Source: Drosophila persimilis
Taxonomy: Eukaryota > Arthropoda > Insecta > Diptera > Drosophilidae
Assembly: GCF_003286085.1 (NCBI RefSeq)
Contig: NW_020825548.1
Coordinates: forward strand, 48,894 to 112,893
Reading direction: 5' to 3'
Length of the DNA: 64,000 nucleotides
Both the position numbers and the translations under genes were made by a program. Below, piece by piece: positions 10,741 to 23,231 of the stretch. Each line of letters begins with the position of its first letter. Positions within the stretch are counted from its first letter, which is position 1. Below the pieces are notes generated by a model that ran no database searches, was not told where the DNA came from, and saw only the letters and a program-made list of their open reading frames with translations.

Positions 10741-13700
10741 GCATAAGCACCAATATGGCAATATAGCCCCAAAAAAGTGGAACCTTCGCAACTATATGGC
10801 ACCTGCACTTATATAGAACCCGTCCCTATACAGCACTTGCATGTATATTGAATCACCGCACCTATATATCACCCACGCTCCAGGAAATGTGGCAAGATCG
10901 CACATCTTGGGCACTAGCAACAATACGGCACTCTAGCCTCAAAAAAGTGGAACTCCGCAACTATATGGCACCTGCACTTATATAGAACCCTTCCCTATCC
11001 AGCACTGGCATGTATACTGAACCACCGCACCTATATAGCACCCACGCTCCAGGAAATGTGGCAGGATCGCACATCTTGGGCATAAGCACCAATATGGCAA
11101 TATAGCCCCAAAAAAGTGAAACCTCCGCAACTATATGGCTTCTGCACTTATATAGAACCCTTCCCTATCCAGCACTGGCATGTATACTGAACCACCGCAC
11201 CTATATAGCCCCCACGCTCCAGGAAATGTGGCAGGATCGCACATCTTGGGCACTAGCACCAATATGGCACTCTAGCCCATAAAAAAGTGGAACCTCCGCA
11301 ACTATATGGCACCTGCACTTATATAGAACCCTTCCCTATCCAGCACTGGCATGTATACTGAACCACCGCACCTATATAGCATCCACGCTCCAGGAAATGT
11401 GGCAGGATCGCATATTTTGGGCATAAGCACCAATATGGCAATATAGCCCCAAAAAAGTGGAACCTCCGCAACTATATGGCACCTGCACTTATATAGAACA
11501 CTTCCCTATCCAGCACTGGCATGTATACTGAACCACCGCACCTATATAGCATCCACGCTCCAGGAAATGTGGCAGGATCGCACATATTGGGCATAAGCAC
11601 CAATATGGCAATATAGCCCCAAAAAAATGGAACCTCCGCAACTATATGGCACCTGCACTTATATAGAACCCTTCCCTATCCAGCACTGGCATGTATACTG
11701 AACCACCGCACCTATATAGCACCCACGCTCCAGGAAATGTGGCAGGAACGCACATCTTGGGCATAAGCACCAATATGGCAATATGGCCCCAAAAAAGTGA
11801 AACCTCCGCAACTATATGGCTTCTGCACTTATATAGAACCCTTCCCTATCCAGCACTGGCATGTATACTGAACCACCGCACCTATATAGCACCCACGCTC
11901 CAGGAAATGTGGCAGGATCGCATATTTTGGGCATAAGCACCAATATGGCAATATAGCCCCAAAAAAGTGGAACCTCCGCAACTATATGGCACCTGCACTT
12001 ATATAGAACCCTTCCCTATCCAGCACTGGCATGTATACTGAACCACCGCACCTATATAGCATCCACGCTCCAGGAAATGTGGCAGGATCGCATAGTTTGG
12101 GCATAAGCACCAATATGGCAATATAGCCCCAAAAAAGTGGAACCTCCGCAACTATATGGCACCTGCACTTATAAAGAACCCTTCCCTATCCAGCACTGGC
12201 ATGTATACTGAACAACCGCACCTATATAGCCCCCACGCTCCAGGAAATGTGGCAGGATCGCACATTTTGGGCACTAGCACCAATATGGCACTCTAGCCAA
12301 TAAAAAAGTGGAACCTCCACAACTATATGCCATCTGCACTTATATCTAACCCTTCACTATCCAGCACTGGCATGTATACTGAATCACCGCACCTATATAG
12401 CACCCACGCTCTAGGAAATTTGGCAGGATCGCACTTCTTGGGCACTAGCAACAATATGGCACTCTAGCCCCAAAAAAGTGGAACCTCCGCAACTATATGC
12501 CACCTGCACTTATATCTAACCCTTCACTATCCAGCACTGGCATGTATACTGAACCACCGCACCTATATAGCACCCACGCTCTAGGAAATTTGGCAGGATC
12601 GCATATTTTGGGCATAAGCACCAATATGGCAATATAGCCCTAATAAAGTGGGACCTCCGAAATTATATGACACCTGCACTTATATAGAAACCTTCCCTAT
12701 GGAACCCACGCTCTAGGAAATGTGGCAGGATCGCATATTTTGGGCATAAGCACCAATATGGCAATATAGCCCCAAAAAAGTGGAACCTCCGCAACTATAT
12801 GGCACCTGCACTTATATATACCCCTTCCCTATCCAGCACTGGCATGTATACTGAACCACCGCACCTATATAGCATCCACGCTCCAGGAAATGTGGCAGAA
12901 CCGCACATCTTGGGCACTAGCAACAATATGGCACTATAGCCCCAAAAACGTGGAACCTCCGCAACTATATGGCACCTGCACTTATATAGAAGACTTCCCT
13001 ATCCAGCACTGGCATGTATACTGAACCACCGCACCTATATAGCATCCACGCTCCAGGAAATGTGGCAGGATCGCACTTCTTGGGCACTAGCAACAATATG
13101 GCACTCTAGCCCCAAAAAAGTGGAACCTCCGCAACTATATGCTACCTGCACTTATATCTAACCCTTCACTATCCAGCACTGGCATGTATACTGAACCACC
13201 GCACCTATATAGCACCCACGCTCTAGGAAATTTTGGCAGGATCGCATATTTTGGGCATAAGCACCAATATGGCAATATAGCCCTAATAAAGTGGGACCTC
13301 CGAAATTATATGACACCTGCACTTATATAGAAACCTTCCCTATGGAACCCACGCTCTAGGAAATGTGGCAGGATCGCATATTTTGGGCATAAGCACCAAT
13401 ATGGCAATATAGCCCCAAAAAAGTGGAACCTCCGCAACTATATGGCACCTGCACTTATAAAGAACCCTTCCCTATCCAGCACTGGCATGTATACTGAACC
13501 ACCGCACCTATATAGCATCCACGCTCCAGGAAATGTGGCAGGATCGCATATTTTGGGCATGAGCACCAATATGGCAATATAGCCCTAATAAAGTGGGACC
13601 TCCGAAATGATATGACACCTGCACTTATATAGAAACCTTCCCTATGGAACCCACGCTCTAGGAAATGTGGCAGGATCGCATATTTTGGGCATAAGCACCA

Positions 13701-16700
13701 ATATGGCAATATAGCCCCAAAAAAGTGGAACCTCCGCAACTATATGGCACCTGCACTTATATAGATTCCTTCCCTATCCAGCACTTGCATGTTTACTGAA
13801 CCACCGCACCTATATAGCACCCACGCTCCGGGAAATGTGGCAGGAACGCACATCTTGGGCACTAGCAACAATATGGCACTATAGCCCCAAAAACGTGGAA
13901 CCTCCGCAACTATATGGCACCTGCACTTATATAGATCCCTTCCCTATCCAGCACTTGCACGTATATTGAACCACCGCACCTATATAGCACCCACGCTCCA
14001 GGAAATGTGGCAGGAACGCACATCTTGGGCACAAGCAATAATATGGCACTATAGTCCCAAAAACGTGGAACCTCCGCAACTATATGGCACCTGCACTTAT
14101 ATAGATCCCTTCCCTATCCAGCACTTGCATGTATATTGAACCACCGCACCTATATAGGACCCACGCTCCAGGAAATGTGGCAGCAACGCACATCTTGGGC
14201 ACTAGCAACAATATGGCAATATAGCCCCAAAAAAAGTTGAACACCGCAACTATATGGCACCTGCAATTATATAGAACCCTTCCCTATCCAGCACTTGCAC
14301 GTATATTGAGCCACCGCATCTATATAGCACCCACGCTTCAGGAAATGTAGCAGGAACGCACATCTTGGGCACTAGCAACAATATGGCACTATAGCCCCAA
14401 AAACATGGAACCTCCTCAACTATATGGCACCTGCACTTATATAGATCCCTTCCCTATCCAGCACTTGCTTGTATGTTGAACCACCGCACCTATACAGGAC
14501 CCACGCTCCAGGAAATGTGGCAGGAACGCACATCTTGGGCACTAGCAACAATATGGCAATATAGCCCCAAAAAAAGTTGAGCCCTGCAACTTTATGGCAC
14601 CTGCACTTATATAGATCCCTTTCCTATCCAGCACTTGCACGTATATTGAACCACCGCATCTATATAGCACCCACGCTCCAGGAAATGTGGCAGAACCGCA
14701 CATCTTGCGCACTAGCAACAATATGGCACTATAGCCCCAAAAAAAGTTGAGCCCCGCAACTATATGGCACCTGCACTTATATAGATTCCTTCCCTATCCA
14801 GCACTTGCATTTTTATTGAACCACCGCACCTATATAGCACCCACGCTCCAGGAAATGTGGCAGGAACGCACATCTTGGGCACTAGCAACAATATGGCACT
14901 ATAGCCCCAAAAACGTGGAACCTCCGCAACTATATGGCACGTGCACTTATATAGATCCCTTCCCTATCCAGCACTTGCATGTATATTGAACCACCGCACC
15001 TATACAGGACCCACGCTTCAGGCAATGTGGCAGGAACGCACATCTTGGGCACTAGCAACAATATGGCAATATAGCCCCAAAAAAAGTTGAGCCCTGCAAC
15101 TTTATGGCACCTGCACTTATATAGATCCCTTCCCTATCCAGCACTTGCACGTATATTGAACCACCGCATCTATATAGCACCCACGCTCCAGGAAATGTGG
15201 CAGAACCGCACATCTTGCGCACTAGCAACAATATGGCACTATAGCCCCAAAAAAAGTTGAACCCCGCAACTATATGGCACCTGCACTTATATAGATTCCT
15301 TCCCTATTCAGCACTTGCATGTTTATTGAACCACCGCACCTATATAGCACCCACGCTCCAGGAAATGTGGCAGGAACGCACATCTTGGGCACTAGCAACA
15401 ATATGGCACTATAGCCCCAAAAACGTGGAACCTCCGCAACTATATGGCACCTGCACTTATATAGAACCCTTCCCTACCCAGCACTTGCACGTATATTGAA
15501 CCACCGCACCTATATAGGACCCACGCTCCAGGAAATGTGGCAGCAACGCACATCTAGGGCACTAGCAACAATATGGCAATATAGCCCCAAAAAAAGTTGA
15601 ACCCCGCAACTATATGGCACCTGCACTTATATAGAACCCTTCCCTATCCAGCACTTGCACGTATATTGAACCACCGCAACTATTTGGAACCCACGCTCCA
15701 GGAAATGTGGCAGGAACGCACATCTTGGGCACTAGCAACAATATGGCACTATAGCCCCAAAAACGTGAAACCTCCTCAACTATATGGCACCTGCACTTAT
15801 AAAGATCCCTTCCCTATCCAGCACTTGCATGTATATTGAACCACCGCACCTATACAGGACCCACGCTCCAGGCAATGTGGCAGGAACGCACATCTTGGGC
15901 ACTAGCAACAATATGGCAATATAGCCCCAAAAAAAGTTGAGCACTGCAACTATATGGCACCTGCACTTATATAGATCCCTTCCCTATCCAGCAATTGCAT
16001 GTATATTGAACCACCGCACCTATATAGCACCCACTCTCCAGGAAATGTGGCAGGAACGCACATCTTGGGCACTAGCAACAATATGGCACTATAGCCCAGA
16101 AAACGTGGAACCTCCGCAACTATATGGCACCTGCACTTATATAGATCCCTTCCCTATCCAGCACTTGCATGTATATTGAACCACCGCACCTATACAGGAC
16201 CCACGCTCCAGGAAGTGTGGCAGGAACGCACATCTTGGGCACTAGCAACAATATGGCAATATAGCCCCAAAAAAAGTTGAGCCCTGCAACTATATGGCAC
16301 CTGCACTTATATAGATCCCTTCCCTATCCAGCACTTGTACGTATATTGAACCACCGCATCTATATAGCACCCACGCTCCAGGAAATGTGGCAGAACCGCA
16401 CATCTTGCGCACTAGCAACAATATGGCACTATAGCCCTAAAAAAAGTTGAACCCCGCAACTATATGGCACCTGCACTTATATAGAACCCTTCCCTATCCA
16501 GCACTTGCACGTATATTGAACCACCGTACCTATATAGCACCCACGCTTCAGGAAATGTGGCAGGAACGCACATCTTGGGCACTAGCAACAATATGGCACT
16601 ATAGCCCCAAAAACGTGGAACCTCCTCAACTATATGGCACCTGCACTTATATAGATCCCTTCCCTATCCAGCACTTGCATGTATATTGAACCAGCGCCCC

Positions 16701-17177
16701 TATACAGGACCCACGCTCCAGGAAATGTGGCAGGAACGCACATCTTGGGCACTAGCAACAAAAAAAGTTGAACCCCGCAACTATATGGCACCTGCACTTA
16801 TATAGAACCCTTCCCTATCCAGCACTTGCACGTATATTGAACCACCGCACCTATATAGCACCCACGCTTCAGGAAATGTGGCAGGAACGCACATCTTGGG
16901 CACTAGCAACAATATGAAACTATAGCCCAAAAAACGTGGAACATCCGCAACTATATGGCACCTGCACTTATATAGATCCCTTCCCTATCCAGCACTTGCA
17001 TGTATATTGAACCGTCGCACCTATATGGAACCCACGCTCCAGGAAATGTGGCAGGAACGCACATCTTGGGCACTAGTAACAATATGGCAATATAGCCCCA
17101 AAAAAAGTTGAACCCCGCAACTATATGGCACCTGCAATTATATAGAACCCTTCCCTATCCAGCACTTGCATGTATAT
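10741..17177 (+). repeat. 170-bp satellite array, block 1
   Basis: Tandem monomers of 170-171 bp carry markers such as CACCTGCACTTATATAG, CCACGCTCCAGGAAATGTGG and AACCTCCGCAACTATATGG. Up to about 13,760 one subfamily prevails (GCATAAGCACCAATATGGCA, CAGCACTGGCATGTATACTG, AGTGGAACC). From there another does (CACTAGCAACAATATGGCAC, CAGCACTTGCA, CGTGGAACC or AGTTGAACC). Local higher-order units are visible, for example a 510-bp three-monomer repeat near 14,470-15,490. The 80-codon open frames in the array are by-products of the repeat. The array continues after elements D and C. Confidence 0.95.
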
Positions 17178-17557
17178 TGTAGTATGTGCATATATTGAGT
17201 GTACACTGTACCCAATGGTTAACAATAAATGTATCAGCAACACATTGTTGCAGTACACAAACAAAACCACTTCAAGTGAGCGTGCAATATGATCGCCGCT
17301 TATGCGCTAAGCTAAGTCAGCATTCCCACGCTGACCACTTGAAGCATATATATATATACACATATGTACATACGGCTCTTGCCCTCTCGATTATGCTGAT
17401 AAGACAAATATGTATGAAGCCGCTCCGCTGTTGGCTTAACCGGCAGCGCAGCTATGCGGTCTGAGTTATAAGAATAAATTCAATAAAGATATTCTAAAAA
17501 CCGAAGTCAAACGGCACAGACGTGCCCGGGTTATTACTAAACCAGTGACCTATTACA
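17178..17557 (+). repeat. 5' LTR of element D (380 bp)
   Basis: The LTR runs from TGTAGTATG to CTATTACA. It contains AATAAA-like signals near 17,473. It differs from the 3' copy in GGCTTAACC versus GGCGAAACC and in one further base. Confidence 0.95.
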
Positions 17558-17575
17558 TGGCGACCGTGACACGTG
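17558..17575 (+). other. Primer-binding site of element D
   Basis: TGGCGACCGTGACACGTG starts at the first base after the LTR. The pattern is the Arg-tRNA type known for 412/mdg1 elements. Confidence 0.8.
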
Positions 17576-17713
17576 TCACGAACATGTAGACAAAAATATA
17601 TTGAAAAGAAACAAACAACAGCAGCACCACAGCAGGCAGCACTAGAAGCAGCAGTAACATCAAAAAAATTAACAACGAAATGGAGCGAAACTGAACGCAG
17701 TAAGTAGAGTGGT

Positions 17714-18070
17714 ATGTGTGGCAAAAGAGGCGGCGTAGTAAAACGCCTGAGAGCCAGAAGGGCAACACTGCTCAAACTGCTAAATAGCAACGATAATTTG
17801 CCGTGGAGCACATCTGTGAAATTACACACAGAGCTCGATCACATCAAATTGTTGCTAGCAGAAAAGAAAAAGAAAGAGCCAATGCACACAACCACCTACA
17901 CTGCAATACAAAATATCAGTAAAATATTAATCGTAACTCCAACACCCCAAACGACAGAAATAGCAAAGCCAAGGAAGACCTGCCCGAACGACTGCGAGGG
18001 ACCTCTACACTCGCCGCATTGCGAGTACACCTGTGCAGCCTGCACCGGTGCCCCAACAGAGAAGCAGTAG
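17714..18070 (+). CDS. Leader ORF 1 of element D, unknown function
   Basis: This 118-codon frame in the leader has a basic N-terminus (GKRGGVVKRLRARRATLLK), a lysine run near residue 77, and a cysteine-rich C-terminal part with about five Cys in the last 35 residues. I do not recognise a domain. 412-type elements are known to carry small ORFs ahead of gag, so the position is as expected. No function can be inferred from the sequence; the frame may be non-coding. Confidence 0.45.
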   Translation: MCGKRGGVVKRLRARRATLLKLLNSNDNLPWSTSVKLHTELDHIKLLLAEKKKKEPMHTTTYTAIQNISKILIVTPTPQTTEIAKPRKTCPNDCEGPLHSPHCEYTCAACTGAPTEKQ

Positions 18071-18421
18071 CAGCCTGTGCAGCCAGCACCGGCCTCGTCT
18101 AGCGCAACAAGCTAGACCCGGAGCAGTGAACCGACAGCGCTTCCTAGAACGCCCACCGCCAAACAAATATTTTTTCTAAATGCCTGCGATGCATAAAACT
18201 TAACTGTAAAATCTAAAATTGTAAAATTGAGCGGAATAACATCTGCCCAATTAGAGTGAGGCCTGTAAAGCCACACAAACACTAGGCAGAAAAAAAAAAA
18301 TGTAAAAACTGAAAAAAAAAATATATAAATTATAAATTAATTTCAAAAATTAACAAAAAATTTATACAGTAGTATAAAAGAAAAAAAAAAGAAATTTGTT
18401 TTTGCATTAAACTATATACAT

Positions 18422-18691
18422 ATGTCACAAACAAACAAAATAAGTAAATTTGAAGAAAATTTCGAAAATTTTTACACAATGGGTTTAGTAGATGTAAAAT
18501 CGGTAGATTCGACAGCGAATGTAATAAACAAAGTCGAAGTCAATAACACCGACCTAAAGTTAATAACAATACTTATTGCTATTATTTTCATTATAATCAT
18601 AGGACATCTATTATATAAATTGTATAAACTACATAATAGATGCATAAAGAAACGCTATGAAAGCCGGGCAGATGACCTGGACAAAATTTAA
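18422..18691 (+). CDS. Leader ORF 2 of element D, small single-pass membrane protein candidate
   Basis: This 89-codon frame starts at ATG 18,422. Residues about 45-65 form one strongly hydrophobic segment (LITILIAIIFIIIIGHLLY) followed by basic residues (KLYKLHNRCIKKR), the pattern of a single-pass membrane protein. It has no signal peptidase site, cysteine pattern or furin site that would suggest env, and it lies upstream of gag. Small ORFs in this place are known for 412-type elements, but their role is unknown. The membrane prediction is by eye. Confidence 0.5.
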   Translation: MSQTNKISKFEENFENFYTMGLVDVKSVDSTANVINKVEVNNTDLKLITILIAIIFIIIIGHLLYKLYKLHNRCIKKRYESRADDLDKI

Positions 18692-18829
18692 AACAAATTT
18701 ATAATGGTAACGAAAATTTGCTAAAAATAAAAGAAAAAGTCCAAAACGAATCATGAATAAAAATATATCATTAGTTGATTGAAAATCTATAGATGTTTTT
18801 GCACATTTTAATAATTATTTTAAAATGAA

Positions 18830-20095
18830 ATGGAATGGCAAAATATTAATGCCGCATTAGTTAAAATAAAAGAAAATTTTGATAAATCATACAAGTGTCT
18901 AGCACAAAATATGAATATTTCAAACGAAACTATAAGTAGACACGCGACAATATTAGTTGCATGTTTTAACCAAGCTCGTTCCCTGATACACGACAATAAA
19001 CAAAAGTTAAATACTCAGCATTGGTCGTATGTATCAAGATTTTTGAATAGATTAAAAACAAATTTAAATAGCATTAAATCAAAGTATTCACTAGACATAA
19101 CTATACCTTCGATTTTGAATACTCCAGTATTAGTCGAGGAAGACACAAACACAGATTTAGAGAGCGAATCTGAAATCGCAAGCGGTTCAGATACACATAT
19201 AAAAGAAGAAGACCTAGGCGACCTTACGATACCAGCGGTAATCACACTAACCAATCTAGTTGATTCTGAATCAGAGTCTATTACTGAAGTAAAAACTCTA
19301 AAAATGGCCATGTCACAACTAGAATTTCTTAAGCTAGCCGCTTCACTCATACCTGAGTTTAGTGGAAAGCCTGAGAATCTACAAAGTTTCATTGATGCTC
19401 TCAGCTTAGTGGATTCACTTAAGGGAACACATGAAACTACAGCAGTCAACCTAATAAAAACTAAACTCAAAGGCCATATTCGAAACTTAATCAGCACTGA
19501 ACAAACAATAGTGTCCATAATAGACAAACTAAAAAGCGGTATAAAAGGCGAATCAGCCAAAGCAATATCAGCTAAATTGTTCAATCTGCAGCAAAAGCAA
19601 AAGACGGCAAGTCAATATATTCAAGAAGTTGAACAGTTGACAAGGGCTTTGCAATCGGCACATATGATTAACGGTGTATCGCAAGAATATGCCGAAGAAT
19701 TGAGCCTACAAGTTGCTGTAAAATCAATCATAGGAAACAGCACAATTGACGAAGTTAGGTCTGTAATGAAATCACGAAATTTCAATACAATGAGTGAGAT
19801 TACAACTGTGTTCGTCGATAGTTGCACAGACGCAGTAGGACACCCAAATACAGTCCTATATGCTGCACAACAGAGATATAACACTAACCGAGCGTATAAC
19901 CGCGGAAACTACCGTGGAAACTACCAAAATAATAATTATGGCAACAATAGAGGTAGAGGCCAATATAGAGGAAACTATAGAGGCCGCGGTAACTCATACA
20001 GAGGCCATAACAATAATAATGGCAATAACAACAATGTGAGAATTGCCCAGAATGAATCGGGAAACTCACAACAGCCCTTAGGTACACAGCAATAG
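18830..20095 (+). CDS. gag: Gag of element D
   Basis: The frame encodes 421 residues. The N-terminal part is helical and acidic. A central block (from about residue 165, MSQLEFLKLAASLIPEFSG) resembles Gag of 412/mdg1 elements. The C-terminal tail from about residue 350 is rich in Arg, Gly, Asn and Tyr (RGNYRGNYQNNN, RGRGQYRG) and probably binds RNA in place of a CCHC knuckle. The stop is at 20,095. The pol frame is in another phase and opens only at 20,103, so no gag-pol overlap remains in this copy. The frame itself is intact. Confidence 0.85.
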   Translation: MEWQNINAALVKIKENFDKSYKCLAQNMNISNETISRHATILVACFNQARSLIHDNKQKLNTQHWSYVSRFLNRLKTNLNSIKSKYSLDITIPSILNTPVLVEEDTNTDLESESEIASGSDTHIKEEDLGDLTIPAVITLTNLVDSESESITEVKTLKMAMSQLEFLKLAASLIPEFSGKPENLQSFIDALSLVDSLKGTHETTAVNLIKTKLKGHIRNLISTEQTIVSIIDKLKSGIKGESAKAISAKLFNLQQKQKTASQYIQEVEQLTRALQSAHMINGVSQEYAEELSLQVAVKSIIGNSTIDEVRSVMKSRNFNTMSEITTVFVDSCTDAVGHPNTVLYAAQQRYNTNRAYNRGNYRGNYQNNNYGNNRGRGQYRGNYRGRGNSYRGHNNNNGNNNNVRIAQNESGNSQQPLGTQQ

Positions 20096-20102
20096 ATAGT
20101 AA

Positions 20103-20942
20103 AAAGTTCATTCGATTAATCTTAGTGTAAATATATTCGTAGCATTCACAAACGTAGCTACAGGCAAGAAATTAATATTTTTGATAGATACTGGTGCAGA
20201 CATATCTCTGTTAAAAGACAATTCAGACACTTTTAATGACATAAACATGGACAACAAAATAAATATTCAGGGAATCAATCAAGGATTAATTCAATCTAAA
20301 GGAATGACATCCTTAGAAATACAAACAACTAAATATATAATTCCACACAACTTCCATATTGTCGAATCAACTTTTTCTATACCGTGTGATGGAATTTTAG
20401 GAATAGATTTTATTAAAAAATTTAATTGTCAACTAGATTTCACACCTTCAAAAGATCTACTCATAATAAGACCAGACAATCTAAACTACCCTATTTATGT
20501 TCCCATAAATTACAGCTCTGGTAACAATACAATAGTGTTACCAGCACGATCCGAAGTTGTCCGTAAAATTGAGTTAACTTCAAATGAAGATAGCATTTTT
20601 ATTCCGAACCAGGAAATTCAACCTGATATATATGCAGCAAACACAGTCGTAACAACTGCAAATGCATTCGTCCGTTTACTTAATACAACTAGTACCGACC
20701 AAATGATTAATATAAATAAGTTGAATTATGAACCATTAGCAAATTATGATATATCCGAAATAAATAATGAAACTAGAACGAACGATGTTATATCAAAGTT
20801 ATCTAAAAATTTTCCAAAACTATTTAATAAACAATTAAAAGAACTTTGTTGTAACTACGCAGACATATTCGGACTTGATACCGAATCAATAACAACCAAT
20901 AATTTTTACAAGCATCATATTAAATTATCCAGTCCCACATGA
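20103..20942 (+). pseudogene. pol: pol of element D, protease and start of RT
   Basis: The open frame contains the retroviral-type aspartic protease motif (FLIDTGADISLL at about 20,175-20,210) and a second protease block (GILGIDFIKKF). It continues into the linker before RT (NFYKHHIKL) and ends at 20,942. The sequence jumps there, with a frame change, to the RT thumb/connection. The RT palm with its YxDD box is absent. Confidence 0.85.
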
Positions 20943-22272
20943 CTCTGATAGCGCTAGACGTTTTATAGCATTTTGTAATTACTACAGACGATTCATCAAA
21001 AATTTCGCCGATTATTCTAGGCATATAACAAGATTAAATAAAAAGAATGTTCCATTTGAATGGACTAATGAATGTCAAAATTCATTTGAATATCTTAAAG
21101 CTCAATTAATAAAGCCTACTCTGTTACAATATCCAGATTTTACGAAAGAATTTTGTATAATCACAGATGCTAGTAAGCAAGCCTGTGGTGCAGTGCTAAC
21201 ACAAGCCCACAACGGGACTCAACTCCCAATAGCTTACGCATCGAGAGCATTTACCAAAGGAGAAAGTAACAAATGTACGACGGAACAAGAGTTAACAGCT
21301 ATTTATTGGGCAATCACCAAATTTAGACCCTATGTCTACGGAACTCATTTCATAGTAAAAACAGACCATAGACCACTAACATTTTTGTTTTCAATGACAA
21401 ACCCCAGTTCTAAATTAACGCGTATGAGACTTGAATTAGAGGAGTATAATTTTACTGTAGAGTACCTAAGAGGCAAAGATAATTTTGTAGCCGATGCATT
21501 GTCACGGATAACAATATCTGAACTAAAAGACATACAAAATAAAGTCCTGAAAGTCACTACCAGGTATCAAAGTAGACAAAAATTCTGTGCAGAAAACAAC
21601 AAAGTAGAGATGCCAAAGCAATCTACCGAAACAGCTTCTCAGCCCAACGTATACGAAGTCATTAATAATGATGAAGTACGTAAAGTAGTGACCTTGCATA
21701 TAAAAGATATGCTATGTTTCTTTAAACATGGTAAGAAAATTATAGCAAGAATTGATATTGGAGATTTATATACTAATAATGGAAATATTGACTTAGGACA
21801 ACTATTTCCAAGGCTAGAAAAAGAAGCCGGTATATTAAAATTCAGCCAATTGAAAATGGCACCGTGGGAAAATATCTTTGAAAAGGTTTCAATAGATAAT
21901 TTCAAAATTATGGGCAATAAAATATTGAAAACATTGAGAGTAGCGCTACTCAACCCGGTGACCACATTAACAAATGTTAAAGAGAAAGAAGCTATATTGT
22001 CTACACTACATGATGATCCAGTACAAGGAGGTCACACAGGCATTCCAAAAACCTTGGCCAAGGTCAAAAGACATTATTACTGGAAAGGTATGACTCGCGA
22101 TATAACAGAGCACATCCGGAAATGTCAGAAATGTCAAAAAGCAAAAACAACAACAAATATAAAGACCCCTTTAACAATTACAGAAACCCCGATGAAGGCT
22201 TTTGACAGAGTGATAGTGGATACAATTGGTCCACTACCCAAGTCAGAAAAAGGCAGTCACGCTCATATGTGA
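20941..22272 (+). pseudogene. pol: pol of element D, RT thumb, RNase H and integrase N-terminus
   Basis: The frame resumes after the deletion at the block RRFIAFCNYYRRFIKNFADYS, the end of RT. Ty3-type RNase H follows (IITDASKQACGAVL, TEQELTAIYWA, KTDHRPLTFL), then the integrase HHCC finger (GGHTG..., KCQKCQKAK) and the first catalytic Asp (IVDTIGPLP). Near 22,250 a small deletion after PLPKSEKG shifts the frame, and this frame stops at 22,272. Confidence 0.88.
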
Positions 22273-23011
22273 CTTGACTAAATATCTAGTTGCTATACCT
22301 GTCGCAAATAAAAGCGCAGCAACTGTTGCAACGGCAATATTTGAATCATTTATTCTCAAGTACGGTCCAATGAAGACGTTCATTTCGGACATGGGAACGG
22401 AATTTAAAAATTCAATTATAAACGATTTGTGCAAATATTTAAAAATAAAAAATATAACATCAACTGCACACCATCATCAAACTGTTGGAACAATAGAAAG
22501 AAGCCACAGAACATTTAACGAATACATACGATCCTATATATCAGTAAATAAAACTGATTGGGACGTATGGCTTCCATATTTTGTTTATTGTTTCAATACA
22601 ACCCCCTCTATGGCACATAATTATTGTCCATATGAGTTAGTATTTGGTAAGACTAATAATCTACCAAAATATTTTGATAGCATAAGTAATATAGAACCTA
22701 TATATAACATAGAAGACTACGCTAAAGAAAGTAGATATAGATTAGAAGTAGCATACAAAAGAGCAAGAAATATGCTCGAGTTAAATAAACAGAAAAATAA
22801 GGAATTATATGATTTAAAAACTAGGAACATAACGCTATCAATAGGAGATAAAGTTCTACTAAAAAACGAAGTAGGCCATAAGCTAGATCTTAAATTCACA
22901 GGGCCCTATATAGTTGAAAAAATCGAAGATAATGATAATATAGTTATTTCCGGAAATAAGAATAAAAAACAAACAGTTCACAAAGATAGGTTAAAAATTT
23001 TTAATTCATAA
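22226..23011 (+). pseudogene. pol: pol of element D, integrase core and C-terminus
   Basis: In phase from about 22,250 (AVTLICDLTKYLV), this segment carries the second catalytic Asp (ISDMGTEF) and the Glu (VGTIERSHRTF) of the DDE core. A C-terminal domain follows (GDKVLLKNEVGHKLDLKFTG) with a basic tail. It ends at 23,011, with an A-rich stretch and the polypurine tract after it. No env frame follows. Confidence 0.88.
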
Positions 23012-23231
23012 CAGACACAAAAAAAAATAAAATAAAATAAAAAAAAGAGAAAAAAAAAAATTTAATTATACAAGATGTGCAAAAAGATATGTATACACAA
23101 AAAAAAAAAAAAAAAACATTAAATACATTACAAATACAAAAAATCCTCAAATCAAATTTTTTTTATATATATAAAATAAATTTAAGTAAAATAACTACAT
23201 TTAATTACGTTATTTTTCAAAAGGAGGGAGA
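23012..23231 (+). other. A-rich 3' region and polypurine tract of element D
   Basis: Long A runs occupy 23,020-23,120. The purine tract AAAAGGAGGGAGA (23,219-23,231) abuts the 3' LTR. No gene is seen. Confidence 0.85.

Noticed and set aside
14747-17829. Repeated 80-codon open frames in the satellite as a protein family (also at 53,788-57,770)
   Set aside because: They have the monomer period, appear wherever two monomers lack stops, and show no coding signal. They are by-products of the repeat.
18422-18691. env gene in element D
   Set aside because: The frame has one hydrophobic segment only, is 89 codons long and lies upstream of gag. No frame follows pol.
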